Assembly (NCBI GenBank): GCA_028023455.1
Contig: JAQFVV010006840.1
Span: forward strand, 7,716 to 71,715
Reading direction: 5' to 3'
Length of the DNA stretch: 64,000 bases
Source of the DNA: Epiperipatus broadwayi
Lineage: Eukaryota; Onychophora; Udeonychophora; Euonychophora; Peripatidae
Position numbers and translations under genes: made by a program. Positions 12,781 to 23,859 of this stretch are shown piece by piece. Every line of letters begins with the position of its first letter. Within the stretch, counting starts at the first letter, position 1. The notes under the pieces are model-generated. The model did no database searches. It saw only the letters and a program-made list of their open reading frames with translations, and was not told the DNA's origin.

Positions 12781-13754
12781 ATTTCCTAGCAGATTGCTCT
12801 GGAGTAATGAAAAGAGCTACTTTATTAAACACATTATAGCTTTAAAATACATTTTTTGTGTTAGTCAAATCATAATCCAACTTTTCTGTCTGCTATTAAA
12901 ATATTTTTATGTCCATTGTAACTTTCAATTTTTCCCAAAAACAAAGACTTCCTACTATACCAATTTAGTCCTTATAAGTTCTATAATTCTGTGTCCTCTC
13001 TCAATTATAGCTCCATAATCAAAATTATTCACCTTTCAACAATTTTTCAATTTTAGGGTAAAATTCCTTTTGATAATTTTAGAATATTCTTTGGTATGAT
13101 CAAATCATTTTGTTGATCTATATAAAATCCCTCTATTCCTTAAATGCAATGATGATTTGTTGAACATAAACCTGAATCTATTAAACTAAAAAAAGCTTCT
13201 TGCCAGATTGCATGACATCTCATCCACTTTCACAATATTTCTATTTCTTTTTTTGTAATAAATCTCACTCCATTTGTGCTTCCAATACTTGTGCCTTTCT
13301 ACAATCTCCTATGATATCTCATTAAATGTATAGATAGTCCTTCCAGTGTACATAGTTTTGTTCATTTCAAACTGATCTATAATTGTCATTGTTCTAGTGG
13401 CAATCTGGATAAACTAATGGATTCTCAGTACTTTATGACTTAGTTACTAACTTTATAGCTCTAGTTTTACTAGCTATTGTAAGTTTGAATAGTCAAATGC
13501 CATATTGTACTTGATATTAAATTTTTATCCAGTGTTCAACTATTTTTATCCAAGTTTGCAATAGGGTGCAGAAGATTACTTCTGAAATGCAGTATAAACT
13601 GGAATCATGTGATACATTTTGGTTTTATATATTGAGATTCCAGAAAAGAAGACTATACCATGATTGGAAATATAAAAAAATATATACTTGCATTCACATA
13701 CATTCATCTTCTATTATTTTCATAAATACATCACTGGTGTCTCAAAAAAAAGTT
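12781..13754. other. AT-rich DNA, no gene seen
   Basis: The open frames at 12770-13018 and 13566-13799 are low-complexity and hydrophobic, with no domain; I treat them as chance. Confidence 0.5.
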
Positions 13755-14290
13755 AGCATACATTTAAGAATATACACTATGCTATTTTCCTGGTTTTAAG
13801 ATCAAAAAGTAAATTCCAGTCAACTCATAATACGAGTGATTTCTGGTAGATGTTATAATCTTGTTAAAAACCACTGTAATCATAAGAATATACAGGAAAA
13901 AAAAATTGAATTGTTTACACCACAGGAATTCATAATAAGTTTGAGAACTATAATTGAAAGCTGACTATGATCCATGGACATTGAGCTACAGCAGAATCTA
14001 CTATGTACCAAATCACATAAGCTAGCATCTGAAAGCATAGACCATGCTATTTTTCTGGTTATAAGGTCTGAACTAAAAGCAGTCAGCCCATAATACTGAT
14101 TGCTTTTTAGTGAATTTTACAATCATGTGACAAATCACATGATAACAATAGTTGCAACCTAAGAACATACAGAAAAAATAATTGGATTATTCACAAATAG
14201 TTTGAGGATTATAATTGAAATCTGGCCATGACCCATGGACCTTGATCAGCACCGAAACTGCTATACATTAAACTTCATAAAGCAATATGT
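13755..14290 (+). repeat. Diverged tandem duplication, ~265-bp unit
   Basis: Two head-to-tail copies are seen. Copy 1 (about 13755-14025) has ACACTATGCTATTTTCCTGG, then ATAATACGAGTGATT, then GATCCATGGACATTGA. Copy 2 (about 14026-14290) has GACCATGCTATTTTTCTGG, then ATAATACTGATTGCT, then GACCCATGGACCTTGA. They are substantially diverged, so the duplication is old. Copy 2 contains the short palindrome CATGTGACAAATCACATG. No coding signal. Confidence 0.75.
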
Positions 14291-15420
14291 AAAATGAACA
14301 ATAGGAATTTGAGTAGATACTTTCTTTTACTGCCTAAAAAAAGCAACCAAAGACCTTTTTTTCTATTTAATAGCATACTATTTTAGCATACATAAAATAT
14401 ACACAGTGCTTTCTAAAAGGTTACCCTTTAAAGGGGTATTATTTTTCTAAAAAAAAAACAACACACATCTATGCAATTGGTTTACTTTTAATTAATTAAA
14501 TTATATAAAATTGCAATCATAAACATTGACTGATATCTGGAAGATGTATAGTTAAATCATTTTTAGTTTAAATTATATGATTCGTAAAATGTTAAAATTT
14601 AAATATTTAATTCAGTTTTTAGCAAAAATAGTTTTAGTCTTTGTATTATCAATGTTTTAAGGGGGCTGCAGCAAAAGCTAATGCATTTATGCAAATGAAA
14701 GTAGACAGCTGAAAAATAAATACACATTTTTGCTTAATACATTATGCTTGGTTTATAATTGATTTAAACGTTTAGAACAAAAGCAACATTTTTAATAAAA
14801 GAAAAAAGATTTTCAAGCATTACCCCCTCCTCAACAGTTATTTCTCCGGATTCAATTTGTTATGAATGGAATAGAAGTAATCTTTTACTCTTTTATTCAC
14901 ATTCATATATGTGATTAAAAATGATAAACGAAAGTGCTAAATATATCCCTAACCTAGCATCTAACTTTCTTGCAACATGTAGTATACATCTTTCCATTAT
15001 AGCATCATATTTAAAATAAATACTTATAAATTGGTTGTTTCCATATTTTCTTTGAAGCTTGAATAATCAATATCCACTATAGATTAATATTAGCATTTCC
15101 AAACTGGTCTCTGACTTTGCTTTCCTTTAAGAAGACTAGGATTCAAAACTAATGCACGTGTGTATCTGTATCTAACAGCTCTTTTTTTAATAATTTGTAC
15201 AATTCATACACATTAACTTCTAGGCACCGAACTCTGAATAAATGTGAAGATGTTTAAAACTGAAGAAATTCACATTTTGGCTTAAATTGTTATCATTTCC
15301 TAATATATAAAAGTGGATTGTGCAAGATATAAACCATGAAGGAAATTTGAGGCATATTGTATCATAATAATAATAAAAATTTCATTTAACCAATAAAAAA
15401 CTGGAATCTAGGCTGATAAT
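14291..15420. other. AT-rich DNA, no gene seen
   Basis: No ORF above background, RNA gene or recognised repeat was found. Confidence 0.5.
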
Positions 15421-15797
15421 AAAAGATGCTAGAGAGCAAGAATAAAATTTGTTGCTAACGTTAAAAGATGCTAGAGAGCAAGAATAAAATTTGATGCTAA
15501 CGTTAAAGATACTAGAGAGCAAGAATAAAATTTGATGCTAACATTAAAAGATGCTAGAGAGCAAGAATAAAATTTGATGCTAACGTTAAAATATGCTAGA
15601 GAGCAAGAATAAAATTTGATGCTAACGTTAAAATATGCTAGAGAGCAAGAATAAAATTTGATGCTAACGCTAAAAGATGCTAGAGAGGAAGAATAAAATT
15701 TGATGCTAATGTTAAAAGATGCTAGAGAGCAAAAATAAAATTTGATGCTAGCATTAAAAGATGCTAGAGAGCAAGAATAAAATTTGATGTTAACGTT
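15421..15797 (+). repeat. Minisatellite: nine 42-bp units
   Basis: Nine consecutive units of about 42 bases, each starting AAAAGATGCTAGAGAGCAAG and ending in a GATGCTAACGTT-like block. One unit is 41 bases long. Units differ at only a few sites, so expansion is recent. Although 42 is divisible by three, stop codons recur in every frame that I read on the plus strand, so it is not a protein repeat. Confidence 0.95.
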
Positions 15798-16380
15798 AGT
15801 TATTGGAAAAAAATTATCTATTCAAGTTTTTTTTTATCAATTTCTTATTACTAATATTTTCTAATTTTGAATTTAGATTTAAATGTTTTTTTCTTATAAA
15901 TATGTAATAATTAATTTTTTTAAAAACTGGATAAAAAAACATAGGTATTTATAAGTCTACAATAATTCAAAATACTGCACAGGGGCTTTTAGTAGTAGTC
16001 AAATAGGTAAAGAAAAATCAGATAAAAATGAGAATTATTCATGGAAAATTTAAAGAATGCTAAAATAGAGCGCAGTGGATTGTAAAAGAAGTGAGAGAAC
16101 AAAAAAGCCTTGGATTAATAATGTAAACAATAAAATAATAAAAAGATGGAAATATATAAACGCTATGGAAGAAAGAAATATATGAATTAAGACATGAAGC
16201 AAATTAAGATAGAGAATTGGGGCTGTAAAAGAAATTTCTAAATAGCTTACATAGAAAAGCAAATCATAAAAATGAAATAGTCATAAAAGATAGAAATGTC
16301 AAAGTATTAATGAAAAAGTACATTAAAAATAGATGAATGTTTCAATCATATTTATATTAGAAATAATAAGCCTTCATTTA
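15798..16380. other. AT-rich DNA, no gene seen
   Basis: The minus-strand 70-codon frame 16050-16262 is leucine/isoleucine-rich and has no domain. Nothing else is seen. Confidence 0.5.
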
Positions 16381-16383
16381 TGC

Positions 16384-17195
16384 AATATTAAATAATATTT
16401 TAAACTTAATAATGCTGCTAAATAAATCGTTGAAAAAGAAAGTTCAAATTAAATGAAGTTAAAATAAACAAAGACTCGTGCATATATTAATTATTTGAAC
16501 AGACCTTATAAATGACCTTATATGGCAATGGAATTCCTAAGATACTATTTAATTGTATAGATCTAAAATCTTAACAGATATGGAAATATATTTCTAAGAC
16601 TAATTAATTGTATAGACTTAAAACCTTACTGTATATGAAAATAAATTCCTAAGAGAAATTTCATTATATGAGAGTGAAGCAGAAGTAAAAATATTCCAGA
16701 AAAAGATAAGAAAACAAAAGAGAAGAGAGGGTATAAATTGATAGGAAGAAAGGACTGAGCATCCTGTCTGTGCTTACTGCTGATGTCACTGTTCTACAAG
16801 TTGTAGAGCAGTGAAGGACATCAATGGAGGACTTCAGTCCTATGATCTCGGTTCCTGTAGGTCACTAAGCCAACTACTACTTTTAACAGACTGTTTCCAT
16901 TATTATTATTATTTTGAATATGTCAAGAGGCTCTTGGGCATTGTGTTATAAAAGCAATAGACAGTAGTGAAGATAGAGTGAATTAATAGCTTACCTAAAC
17001 TGTATAAACATTATTTGCTATTCAGCAATTATCCTGTCAATTAGGCTCACTCAAATGCAGACTTTATATTTACGTTAAAGATCTGCATAGTAATTCTTTT
17101 TCTTAATTGTTAATAAATTTTTGTTGCTAAATCTGTCAAGTTTATCATATATATGTTTTTCAGTCTCTGAGTCATTGTTGGGAACATGGCAAATT
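16384..17195 (+). mobile_element. 5' LTR of gypsy-type retrotransposon
   Basis: The segment beginning AATATTAAATAATATTTTAA at 16384 recurs in direct orientation at 19282, flanking gag/pol remnants, as an LTR should. Inside it are TATAAAAG (16947-16954) and AATAAA (17112-17117). The right edge is placed before TTGGCACAGTTGC, which sits where the tRNA primer binding site is expected. The left edge is uncertain by some bases. The two LTRs are visibly diverged, so the insertion is old. Confidence 0.6.
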
Positions 17196-17583
17196 ATTGG
17201 CACAGTTGCATTGAACCTGTGAATAGAGAATATTGTCAGTTGCTGTTGTTTGAAACTAGGAAAATAGGAAAAAGTTTAAGGCATTAGTAAGCTTCTGGCA
17301 TTCAGGTTTTCAAACTTAGGGAGAAAATTATAGAATTATAGTCATTAAAGTTAATAGTAAGGCTAATAGTTTGATAATAAGGGATGAGTGCTTTTGTGCA
17401 TAATAGAATACCTGAATTCGAGGTTAGCAATGTGTCTGAATGGCTGTTGTTTTACACAGTTACATAACTTCTTTACATGGAATAGTATTGAAGACAACAA
17501 AAAGAAAGTAGTGACACTAATGTGTTTTGTAGGCATTAAAGTAATAGAAGTTGTAAAATAGATTATTTGATTTTCCCATTACA
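17196..17583 (+). other. Gypsy leader with candidate primer binding site
   Basis: The stretch between LTR and gag opens with TTGGCACAGTTGCATTGAAC, the position for minus-strand primer binding. The matching tRNA was not identified. The rest is non-coding. Confidence 0.4.
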
Positions 17584-17880
17584 GTGTACATGAAGTATAA
17601 GAATCTTATTGAAAAATTAAGTGATCATTTAGGCCCTCATCCATCATGGCACATAGCTCACTTAACCTTGCAAAGAAGGAAGCAGCTAGAGGGTAAGAAA
17701 ATTAAAGAGTATAATGCAGCTCTTAGGGAATTGACCAAAGAGTGTTGGTATGGTAAGTTTGTGGATAAAACACTCATAGACCAGTTACTATGGGAATTGT
17801 CTGATGATAAGCTCAGACAATTTCTCATGGAACCTGAGATTACATATGGGATGGCCATTAAAAAATGCATAGCATAGAAG
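17584..17880 (+). pseudogene. gag: Gag (capsid) remnant of gypsy-type element
   Basis: An open frame of 97 residues with strong lysine/leucine-rich helical character: IEKLSDHLGP, QRRKQLEGKKIKEYNAALRE, DQLLWELSDDKLRQFL. This is the pattern of the retrotransposon capsid domain (spaced hydrophobic helices with a conserved Gln and Tyr). It stops at TAG 17875-17877, but the frame continues with sparse stops into zinc knuckles, so the stop is probably a lesion. It would build the virus-like particle of the retroelement. The frame is only a fraction of a usual gag of several hundred residues. Confidence 0.65.
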
Positions 17881-17989
17881 TTAACACTTTAAAAGTCTCA
17901 GGTTTTTAGCACTAAGAGGAATAAAAACCCTAGAATGAGTGTGTTTAAAACAGAACAGGAAAGTTATGTGCCACTGAAAACTGAATAAA

Positions 17990-18110
17990 GTAAGAATGTT
18001 AGAGTATGTTGCAGTAAAAGAGGTCACATATCAAAAGAATAAGGTGGCTTAAAGAGTCATGCTTTAAATGCAGAAAAAAGGGGCACTTAGCATGTATTTT
18101 CAAACAGGAA
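17990..18110 (+). pseudogene. Gag zinc-knuckle remnant (nucleocapsid)
   Basis: Two tandem CCHC-like knuckles can be read across frames. The first gives RVCCSKRGHISKE before a stop. The second gives SCFKCRKKGHLAC. Cys-X2-Cys-X4-His spacing is kept in the second, but the last Cys is too close. This nucleic-acid-binding module follows gag in retroelements. It is frame-broken and dead. Confidence 0.6.
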
Positions 18111-18179
18111 GGTAACAGAAAAGGCAAAAATTAATTTCCTATGCAAGAAAATAGGGAAGATTGCTATACAATTAAAAAC

Positions 18180-18590
18180 ATGTTATCCAAGGTCTAAATC
18201 AGTTTATAATGAATCTGAGACTTTGTGGCAAAGCCTAGGGTCAATAGAAATTGATAGTAAATTAGGTATTTTTCTTATGTCCCTCACTGACTGGTTGTCA
18301 CTGTTATCGGCCAATGATGAAAGTAAAATAGAGAAAAACAAACATTAGAGCACATGATGTAAATGGAAACTTGTTTAAATTAATAGGCAATGTGGCAGTG
18401 CCCATTAACCTCTGCAGTAAAAAAGTAAATTTACTCCTGTACATAATCAATGGGAAGATCAGTTCTATAGTTGAGAGAAAGTTGTACTACAAACTAGGTA
18501 TATAAATTATTAAAAATATCTGTCTGGAACAAGAAATGGCATACAAATACTCTGGCTTGTTTAATGAAGAATTGGGATTAATTATTATGA
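18180..18590 (+). pseudogene. Protease-to-RT linker region of pol, degraded
   Basis: Frame-broken coding-like stretches such as NGNLFKLIGNVAVPINLC and ERKLYYKLGI, and GLFNEELGLI before the RT, suit the region between protease and reverse transcriptase. No protease DTG/DSG motif was found, so the active site appears lost. Confidence 0.4.
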
Positions 18591-18960
18591 GCTCAGTTGA
18601 TATAAAGTTGCTGGAAAATCTGTGACCAGTCATGGGTAAAGCACAGAAAATCCCATTCACCCAAAAAGAAAAAGTGGTGGAAAAACTGAAGTCATTGGTT
18701 GCTAAGCACATATTGAAGCCAATTGAACATCAGATTGGACCATGCCTTTATTAGTGATAACCACACCAAATGGTGAAATTAGACTATGTGGTGAATACTG
18801 AGTAATTGTAAAAAATATCAGAACAGGAGAGCATACCCCTTTCCTAATGTGAGGGAAGTACTAGCCAGTCTTCAAAATGCCTCACATGTTGCAAAGTTGG
18901 ACTTAAACTTCACAATTCACCAGATACAGTTGACCGACAAATCAGCATAAATTTTAACTT
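18591..18960 (+). pseudogene. pol: Gypsy reverse transcriptase, N-terminal part
   Basis: Translation gives GKAQKIPFTQKEKVVEKLKS, then LVAKHILKPIEH, PNGEIRLCGEY, FPNVREVLASLQNAS and AKLDLNFTIHQIQL. These follow the order of motifs at the start of gypsy/Ty3 reverse transcriptase. Stops and frameshifts interrupt it. It ends before the YxDD catalytic box; the rest of RT, RNase H and integrase are missing, so an internal deletion joins this to the 3' part. Confidence 0.75.
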
Positions 18961-19281
18961 TGACAACACAGGTGGAACAACATACAGAAGACATGTAAAT
19001 CATGGCTGTCAGTGATTCGAAAATTGACAAATTGCAGCAGCCGATGCCAAAAGATATCAATCAAAAAATACAAGACACAGCTGAACCAACACCATATGGA
19101 ATATGGATCAAGGATGAAGAGAAAAAACTAGAAAGCTGTGACATAAAACCCAGAAGAAAGAAACAGGAACTAGAGTCAACACTGAATCTGAGTCAACACT
19201 GAAACTGACCAGATTAACAACTAGATCACCCAAACCCAGACATCAGATATAAAGACCAGCCACATAGCCTAAAGAGTGGAA
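18961..19281 (+). pseudogene. 3' internal region of the gypsy element
   Basis: A 66-codon open frame (19002-19202) rich in Lys, Asp, Glu and Gln lies between the broken RT and the 3' LTR. Such charged tails occur at the C-terminus of gypsy integrases, but no integrase motif is present. Direct repeats of GAGTCAACACTGAA occur near its end. Confidence 0.3.
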
Positions 19282-19475
19282 AATATTAAATAATATTTTA
19301 AATTAAGAATGCTCCCAAATAAATCATTGAAATGTTCAAATTAAACAAAGTTAAAATACTCAGACTCATGTGTATATTAATTAATTGAATAGACCTTATA
19401 AATTACAGTACATGGAAATGAATTCCTAAAACATTAATTAATTGTAAAGACATAAAACCTTACCATATGAATATA
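19282..19475 (+). mobile_element. 3' LTR fragment of gypsy element
   Basis: Direct-repeat partner of the first ~270 bases of the 5' LTR (AATATTAAATAATATTTTAA, TAATTGAATAGACCTTATAAA). It is cut off where family A sequence begins at about 19484, so a family A insertion or rearrangement removed the rest. Confidence 0.65.
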
Positions 19476-19483
19476 CAATGAAT

Positions 19484-19880
19484 GAGCTTGGATATAAAAT
19501 ATTGTCTTTATTTTGGATTCATAGATTTAATGTTAACTAAAAGGGTAAAGGGTGATTGCTGGAAAGTTGCATAAGATTCTAACATCTAAGTGCAGTACTC
19601 TCAGATCCAAGGCTTCTGACTGATGAAAGCCACATGCTAGACACTAATCTGAGAATATTGGGCAAATAGGCAGTAGATAGGGATTTTATGCACAAACCTT
19701 TCTCCATCCATTAATTATTACTTGCTCTGAGTGGCATGACTGATGAAAGCCACATGCTAGACACTAATCTGGGAATATTGGGCAAATAGGCAGTAGATAG
19801 GGATTTTATGCACAAACCTTTCTCCATCCATTAATTATTACTTGCTCTGAGTGGCACTACTGTATGGAGTGTTGTACCTT
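19484..19880 (+). mobile_element. Family A copy with internal 120-bp tandem duplication
   Basis: Family A order is present from AATGAGCTTGGAT to TGTATGGAGTGTTGTACC. The block 19621-19740 is repeated almost perfectly at 19741-19860, in register at both ends. Each half carries a hammerhead-like CTGATGA box, but the second box reads GACA instead of GAAA, so neither should cleave. Confidence 0.85.
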
Positions 19881-20405
19881 TGTGAGATGGAAATTAATGG
19901 AGTTTATTGCTTTATGTTCCTAAATTATATTAAAATTAAAAAAGGTTCTAAAGGTTTTGATATTGAATTCAGTTCTTTTCTGTCTTAAATAGATTGATAT
20001 ATATAATACTAAAGTATAAAAAAACAGGAAGATAAACATCAAATTGTGTGTTTTAGTGCCTGCAGGAGATCTACCTAACTGTTTAGTCATTTAGTAATGT
20101 AAAATAAAGGCTAGTTTGTCTTTTTTTATTATGAGAAAAATTCTAGATATGATTCTTGTCTTCTAAAAAGGCATTGTGGGTAATAAATCAAGTGATAGGA
20201 AAAGGAAAATTAAGGAAGCTTTAGATATTGCTAATATTAATAATATTTGAAATAAGAGATGTAATAGGGTGCTATTGAGTATGCTATGAACTTTTTCTCA
20301 CTAGATAATTTTTTTTTAAATTTTAATGTCATGAGATGCTTAGCTATTAATATTTTATGATATAATTTTTACTACATTGATGTTCATGTGTTTTGTTATA
20401 TAAAC
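19881..20405. other. AT-rich DNA, no gene seen
   Basis: No recognised feature. Confidence 0.5.
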
Positions 20406-20590
20406 CACTAAACATTACATATCATCACTGACAAAAGCCACAAGTTAGAAACTAGTTGGGAAGGGAGGTGTTGGATGAGTAGATACTAGATAGGGTTTTT
20501 ATGCACAAGTCTTCTGGCATCTATTGATTACTCTGGCTTGCACTGAGTGGCACTACTGTATGGAGAGATTTGCTTATTTTGTTATATAGC
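20406..20590 (+). repeat. Family A fragment
   Basis: Retains CACTGACAAAAGCCACAAG, TTAGAAACTAGTTGGG, GATAGGGTTTTTATGCAC and CTTGCACTGAGTGGCACTAC. The first hammerhead-like box is damaged (CTGACAA). Confidence 0.8.
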
Positions 20591-21890
20591 AGTATAAAGC
20601 TACAAAGCTTTTTTAAATACCAATTAAATCTTGAAACAATATTAATTTAGTAACCAAGACATTAATCCCAGAATTCTGAACTTTGGACTCACTCTTTGTA
20701 GTACTTGGACTGCAATAGAATAAATTCTTATTTATTATTCTACACGTAAACCTATTTTGGATTCCCTCATAATGCGAAATCTTTTGATCTCAGTACTTTG
20801 ACTTTTATGAGATTTTTTTTTTATCTTTTGATGATGAATTGAAAATTATGTAGCACAATAACATAGGTTACTCTTTACCATAACTCATAATTATTGTATA
20901 GAGCATCTTTGTAGTAAAGATTTTATTCTAGAATAAATTGTATTATGGAATCAAGCAATAAGCAGTAGTTAAATGTTAATGACAACGGTCAAATAACCAT
21001 ACTATTTTGCTCGTAAAGAACCTCATCCTACCAAGATGAAACATTCATACAGTAAAATCTGTTTGTATGCTATACATTCAAATCCTTTTATTGTCCTGAA
21101 TGGTTCACTATAATGGTAGAATTGTTGATCCATGAAAAGTATCTTAGCTTAGTCTCCTCCAACGCTCAATCATCATATCACTTTCCATGCTTCAGATCAT
21201 TTGATCATTTTCTATATGTGATTTAGTGCAATATGTAGCATGGTGGATTCAAAAGCTAACTACAGATGGATCACAGGTAAATTCTGTCACTTTCACTCTT
21301 CAAAGATCATAAGACCTTCCCATGCACCAAACCATTATATTACCTTTCCCTGATGTGATTTGGTGATAAGGTTGAGTAACGAACTCATGAGCCTCATAGT
21401 TCAGCATTAACACTTCTATACTCAAAAAGACTACAATTCCTCAAACAATTAACTGTTAGGTTAGTTATCCCTGTATAATTAGTACCACAATAGAGAAAAT
21501 CTAAGAGTCAAAGGTTTATAGATTATACTCTGTGATTTCTGTGGCTGGTACATCATATGATCATTTTATTGACAAACTAATCAGTTACTAAACCACTTTT
21601 ATTTAAAATCTATACATAAAATCATTCATTTCAATTTCTATTGCATTCCTTATTTTTTCTTCATCTTTTTTTCTTTTACAATTTATGTCTTCAGTCCTTT
21701 ACATTTTTCAAATTTCTGCTCTCATTTCTCTCTATAAAAAAACTCAATACTTTTATAAATAAATACCAAGAAATGTGAATCCCATTATAAAGATAGATCC
21801 ATGACTGAATTGTTTCATTACAGAGTGATCTCTCATCAGATAATTTCATATGTGTACTTAAGTCAAGCCAAAAACATTACTGAACTATAA
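20591..21890. other. AT-rich DNA, no gene seen
   Basis: No ORF, RNA gene or recognised repeat. Confidence 0.5.
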
Positions 21891-22235
21891 TTAATCAACC
21901 AAAGACACCAAAATGTATGGGAACTGAACTGGTTCAGACCTATATAAAGCTAATGAGCTTGGATTAAAAATATTATTGAATTTTCAATTTTATTCTCATA
22001 GTTTTGTAGTTAAGTAGAGATAAAATGTGGCTGTTGGAGAGTTGCATTAGATCCTAAGATATAGGTGCAATGCTCTCAGATCCAAGGCTTCTCACTGACG
22101 AAAGCCACAAATTAGAAACTAGTTTGGTGATATTGGATGAGTAGGCATGCACAAGCCTTCTGGCATCCATCGATTACTCTGGCTTTCACTGTGTGGCACT
22201 ACAATATGGAGAGTTTTACCTATTTTAATAACTAT
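21891..22235 (+). mobile_element. Family A copy
   Basis: Runs from ACCAAAGACACCAAAATGTA through TCTCAGATCCAAGGCTTCTC and the ribozyme-like segment 22080-22138 to GAGAGTTTTACCTATTTTAA. In that segment the outer ATCCAA/TTGGAT helix is kept, the first box is CTGACGA (a change at the tolerated position 7), GAAAC is kept, and the cleavage triplet would be GTT. Stem II is weakened (AGC against ATT). Confidence 0.8.
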
Positions 22236-22805
22236 AATTAACGTGGGGACATTTTCATAATGAAGGATAAATTAATTTTGAATCGATTCTGTTTCATTAT
22301 CTTATATATACGTTTGTGTATTTATTAGTCTACTCAATAAAGATAAAATAATTCAAAAGCAACAATGCTTTGCAACTAAACTAATATATATATATATGTT
22401 TTTATTCTATTTCTCACATTCCATTAATTCAATTCAGAGAACAAAGGAATGTTTTTACTGCCTGCCTTTACCCACGATACACACTCCATCATTTTTGACA
22501 TTCTTTGGTTTTGCCAGTAGCGTCTAGTCCCCCGATAAATGTGGAACTTCAGTAATTACATTTTCTAATTTCCCTTCTTACAGAAATATTCGTGTATATT
22601 TAACGAATAAAAACTGACGCTGGTTCTTGTTATTAATGATTAATTATTTTTTTAAAAAAAAAAGAAAATGAATTTTTGTTTATGATTAATTGTATAAGTA
22701 AGTTTATAAAGATCTCAACAACAAATTTATAGATTTATTCACTCTTAATCATCGCCCATGCGCACTCGTATATTTATATAAAAATATTTGAAATTTTATT
22801 ATAAT
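22236..22805. other. AT-rich DNA, no gene seen
   Basis: A short TA tract lies near 22385. Nothing else is recognisable. Confidence 0.5.
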
Positions 22806-22901
22806 AAAGAGTATATGAGCACAGACTTCAGACAATACATCACTCTCCACTCTATCTAATAACATTTATATTACTGAAGCACATATATGCTGAAAAGATA
22901 A

Positions 22902-22960
22902 ATAATCACCAATATTCGTATTTCATGCTAAACCAGCAATCATCAGTTGGTCCAGATTAT
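22902..22960 (-). ncRNA. Hammerhead-like motif, family B left arm
   Basis: Mirror of the right-arm motif. On the minus strand it has ATAATC/GATTAT outer helix, CCAA/TTGG inner helix, CTGATGA, a GCT/AGC-based stem II, and GAAA. Stem III reads ATACGAAT instead of ATACGTAT, which breaks one pair, so it should be weaker than the right-arm copy. Confidence 0.5.
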
Positions 22961-23520
22961 CATCTCCCACACATATATACTATAAGTGCTCAGATATATA
23001 TTAAGATAGACAATCTTCATACTTTAATGTACAGGCTCCAATCTACTACACACTCCAACTCTTCAACCGTCCATCCAATTGAAAATCTGATGATGGAATG
23101 CTCGAAGGCCACTTTGAGGCCGAGATTCTTGTCACACCCATATTGACCTAAGGTCAATCTGAACCCCACATGTACAGGACATAATCCATTTAATACATAT
23201 GCAAGGATGGGCAGACATTTCTACAATGTAATAACTTAAACACAGGCTTATTATATACCTGTGTCTATATATGTAATATATAGGGTATATATTACATTAT
23301 TTCCTGTACATGTGGGGTTCAGATTGACCTTAGGTTAACATGGGTGTGACAAGAATATCGGCCTCAGGGTGGCCTTCGAGCATTCCATCATCAGATTTTC
23401 AATTGGATGGACGGTTGAAGAGTTGGAGTGTGGAGTAGATTGGAGCCTGTCCATTAAAGTATGAAGATTGTCTATCTTAATATATATCTGAGCACTTATA
23501 GTATATATGTGTGGGAGATG

Positions 23521-23579
23521 ATAATCTGGACCAACTGATGATTGCTGGTTTAGCATGAAATACGTATATTGGTGATTAT
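23521..23579 (+). ncRNA. Hammerhead ribozyme-like motif (type I), family B
   Basis: Outer stem I is ATAATC (23521-23526) with GATTAT (23574-23579). The internal loop is TGGA/T. Inner stem I is CCAA (23531-23534) with TTGG (23569-23572). Core CTGATGA is at 23535-23541. Stem II is TGCT/AGCA with a five-base loop. GAAA is at 23557-23560. Stem III is A-T, T-A, A-T closed by CG. The predicted cleavage is after A23568 in ATA, an allowed NUH triplet. It has the same 59-base length and layout as the unrelated-in-sequence family A motif. The 10.1/11.1 position is a T-T mismatch, which may reduce activity. Confidence 0.6.
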
Positions 23580-23690
23580 TTATCTTTTCAGCATATATGT
23601 GCTTCTGTAATATCAATGTTATTAGATAGAGTGGAGAGTGATGTGTTGTCTGAAAGTCTGTGCTCATATACCCTATATATAATAAAGACT

Positions 23691-23859
23691 AAAAATTAAT
23701 ATATTCAAATATTTAAATTCAAATTATCGGTGTCATTATTCAAAGCCTTTAATCTCTAATATATTTTCTCAAACATCATATTATTAAACGATTCTCATCA
23801 TCTTCACCACCACCATCATCATCATATTCAATCATTACCAATCTATAGCAGAATCTAGG
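23691..23859 (+). repeat. ATC/CAC-rich simple repeat
   Basis: Contains TCATCATCTTCACCACCACC and CATCATCATCATATT, short trinucleotide-rich runs preceding the LINE remnant. Confidence 0.6.

Larger units (their letters stand above)
22806..23690. mobile_element. Family B inverted repeat element
   Basis: Arms 22810-23170 and 23305-23690 are inverted, near-identical copies separated by about 140 bases. Outer ends read AGCACAGACTT; inner ends read CCTAAGGTCAATCTGAACCC and its complement. Each arm holds a hammerhead-like motif. The two ORFs seen in the arms (22925-23146 plus, 23335-23667 minus) are the same sequence read from each arm and show no domain. Related fragments lie at 31.2, 31.6 and 47.0 kb. 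Likely a non-autonomous retroelement in head-to-head form. Confidence 0.8.

Noticed and set aside
22925-23667. Two matching ORFs of 73 and 110 codons on opposite strands
   Set aside because: They are the same sequence in the two arms of the family B inverted repeat; no domain and no codon bias seen.
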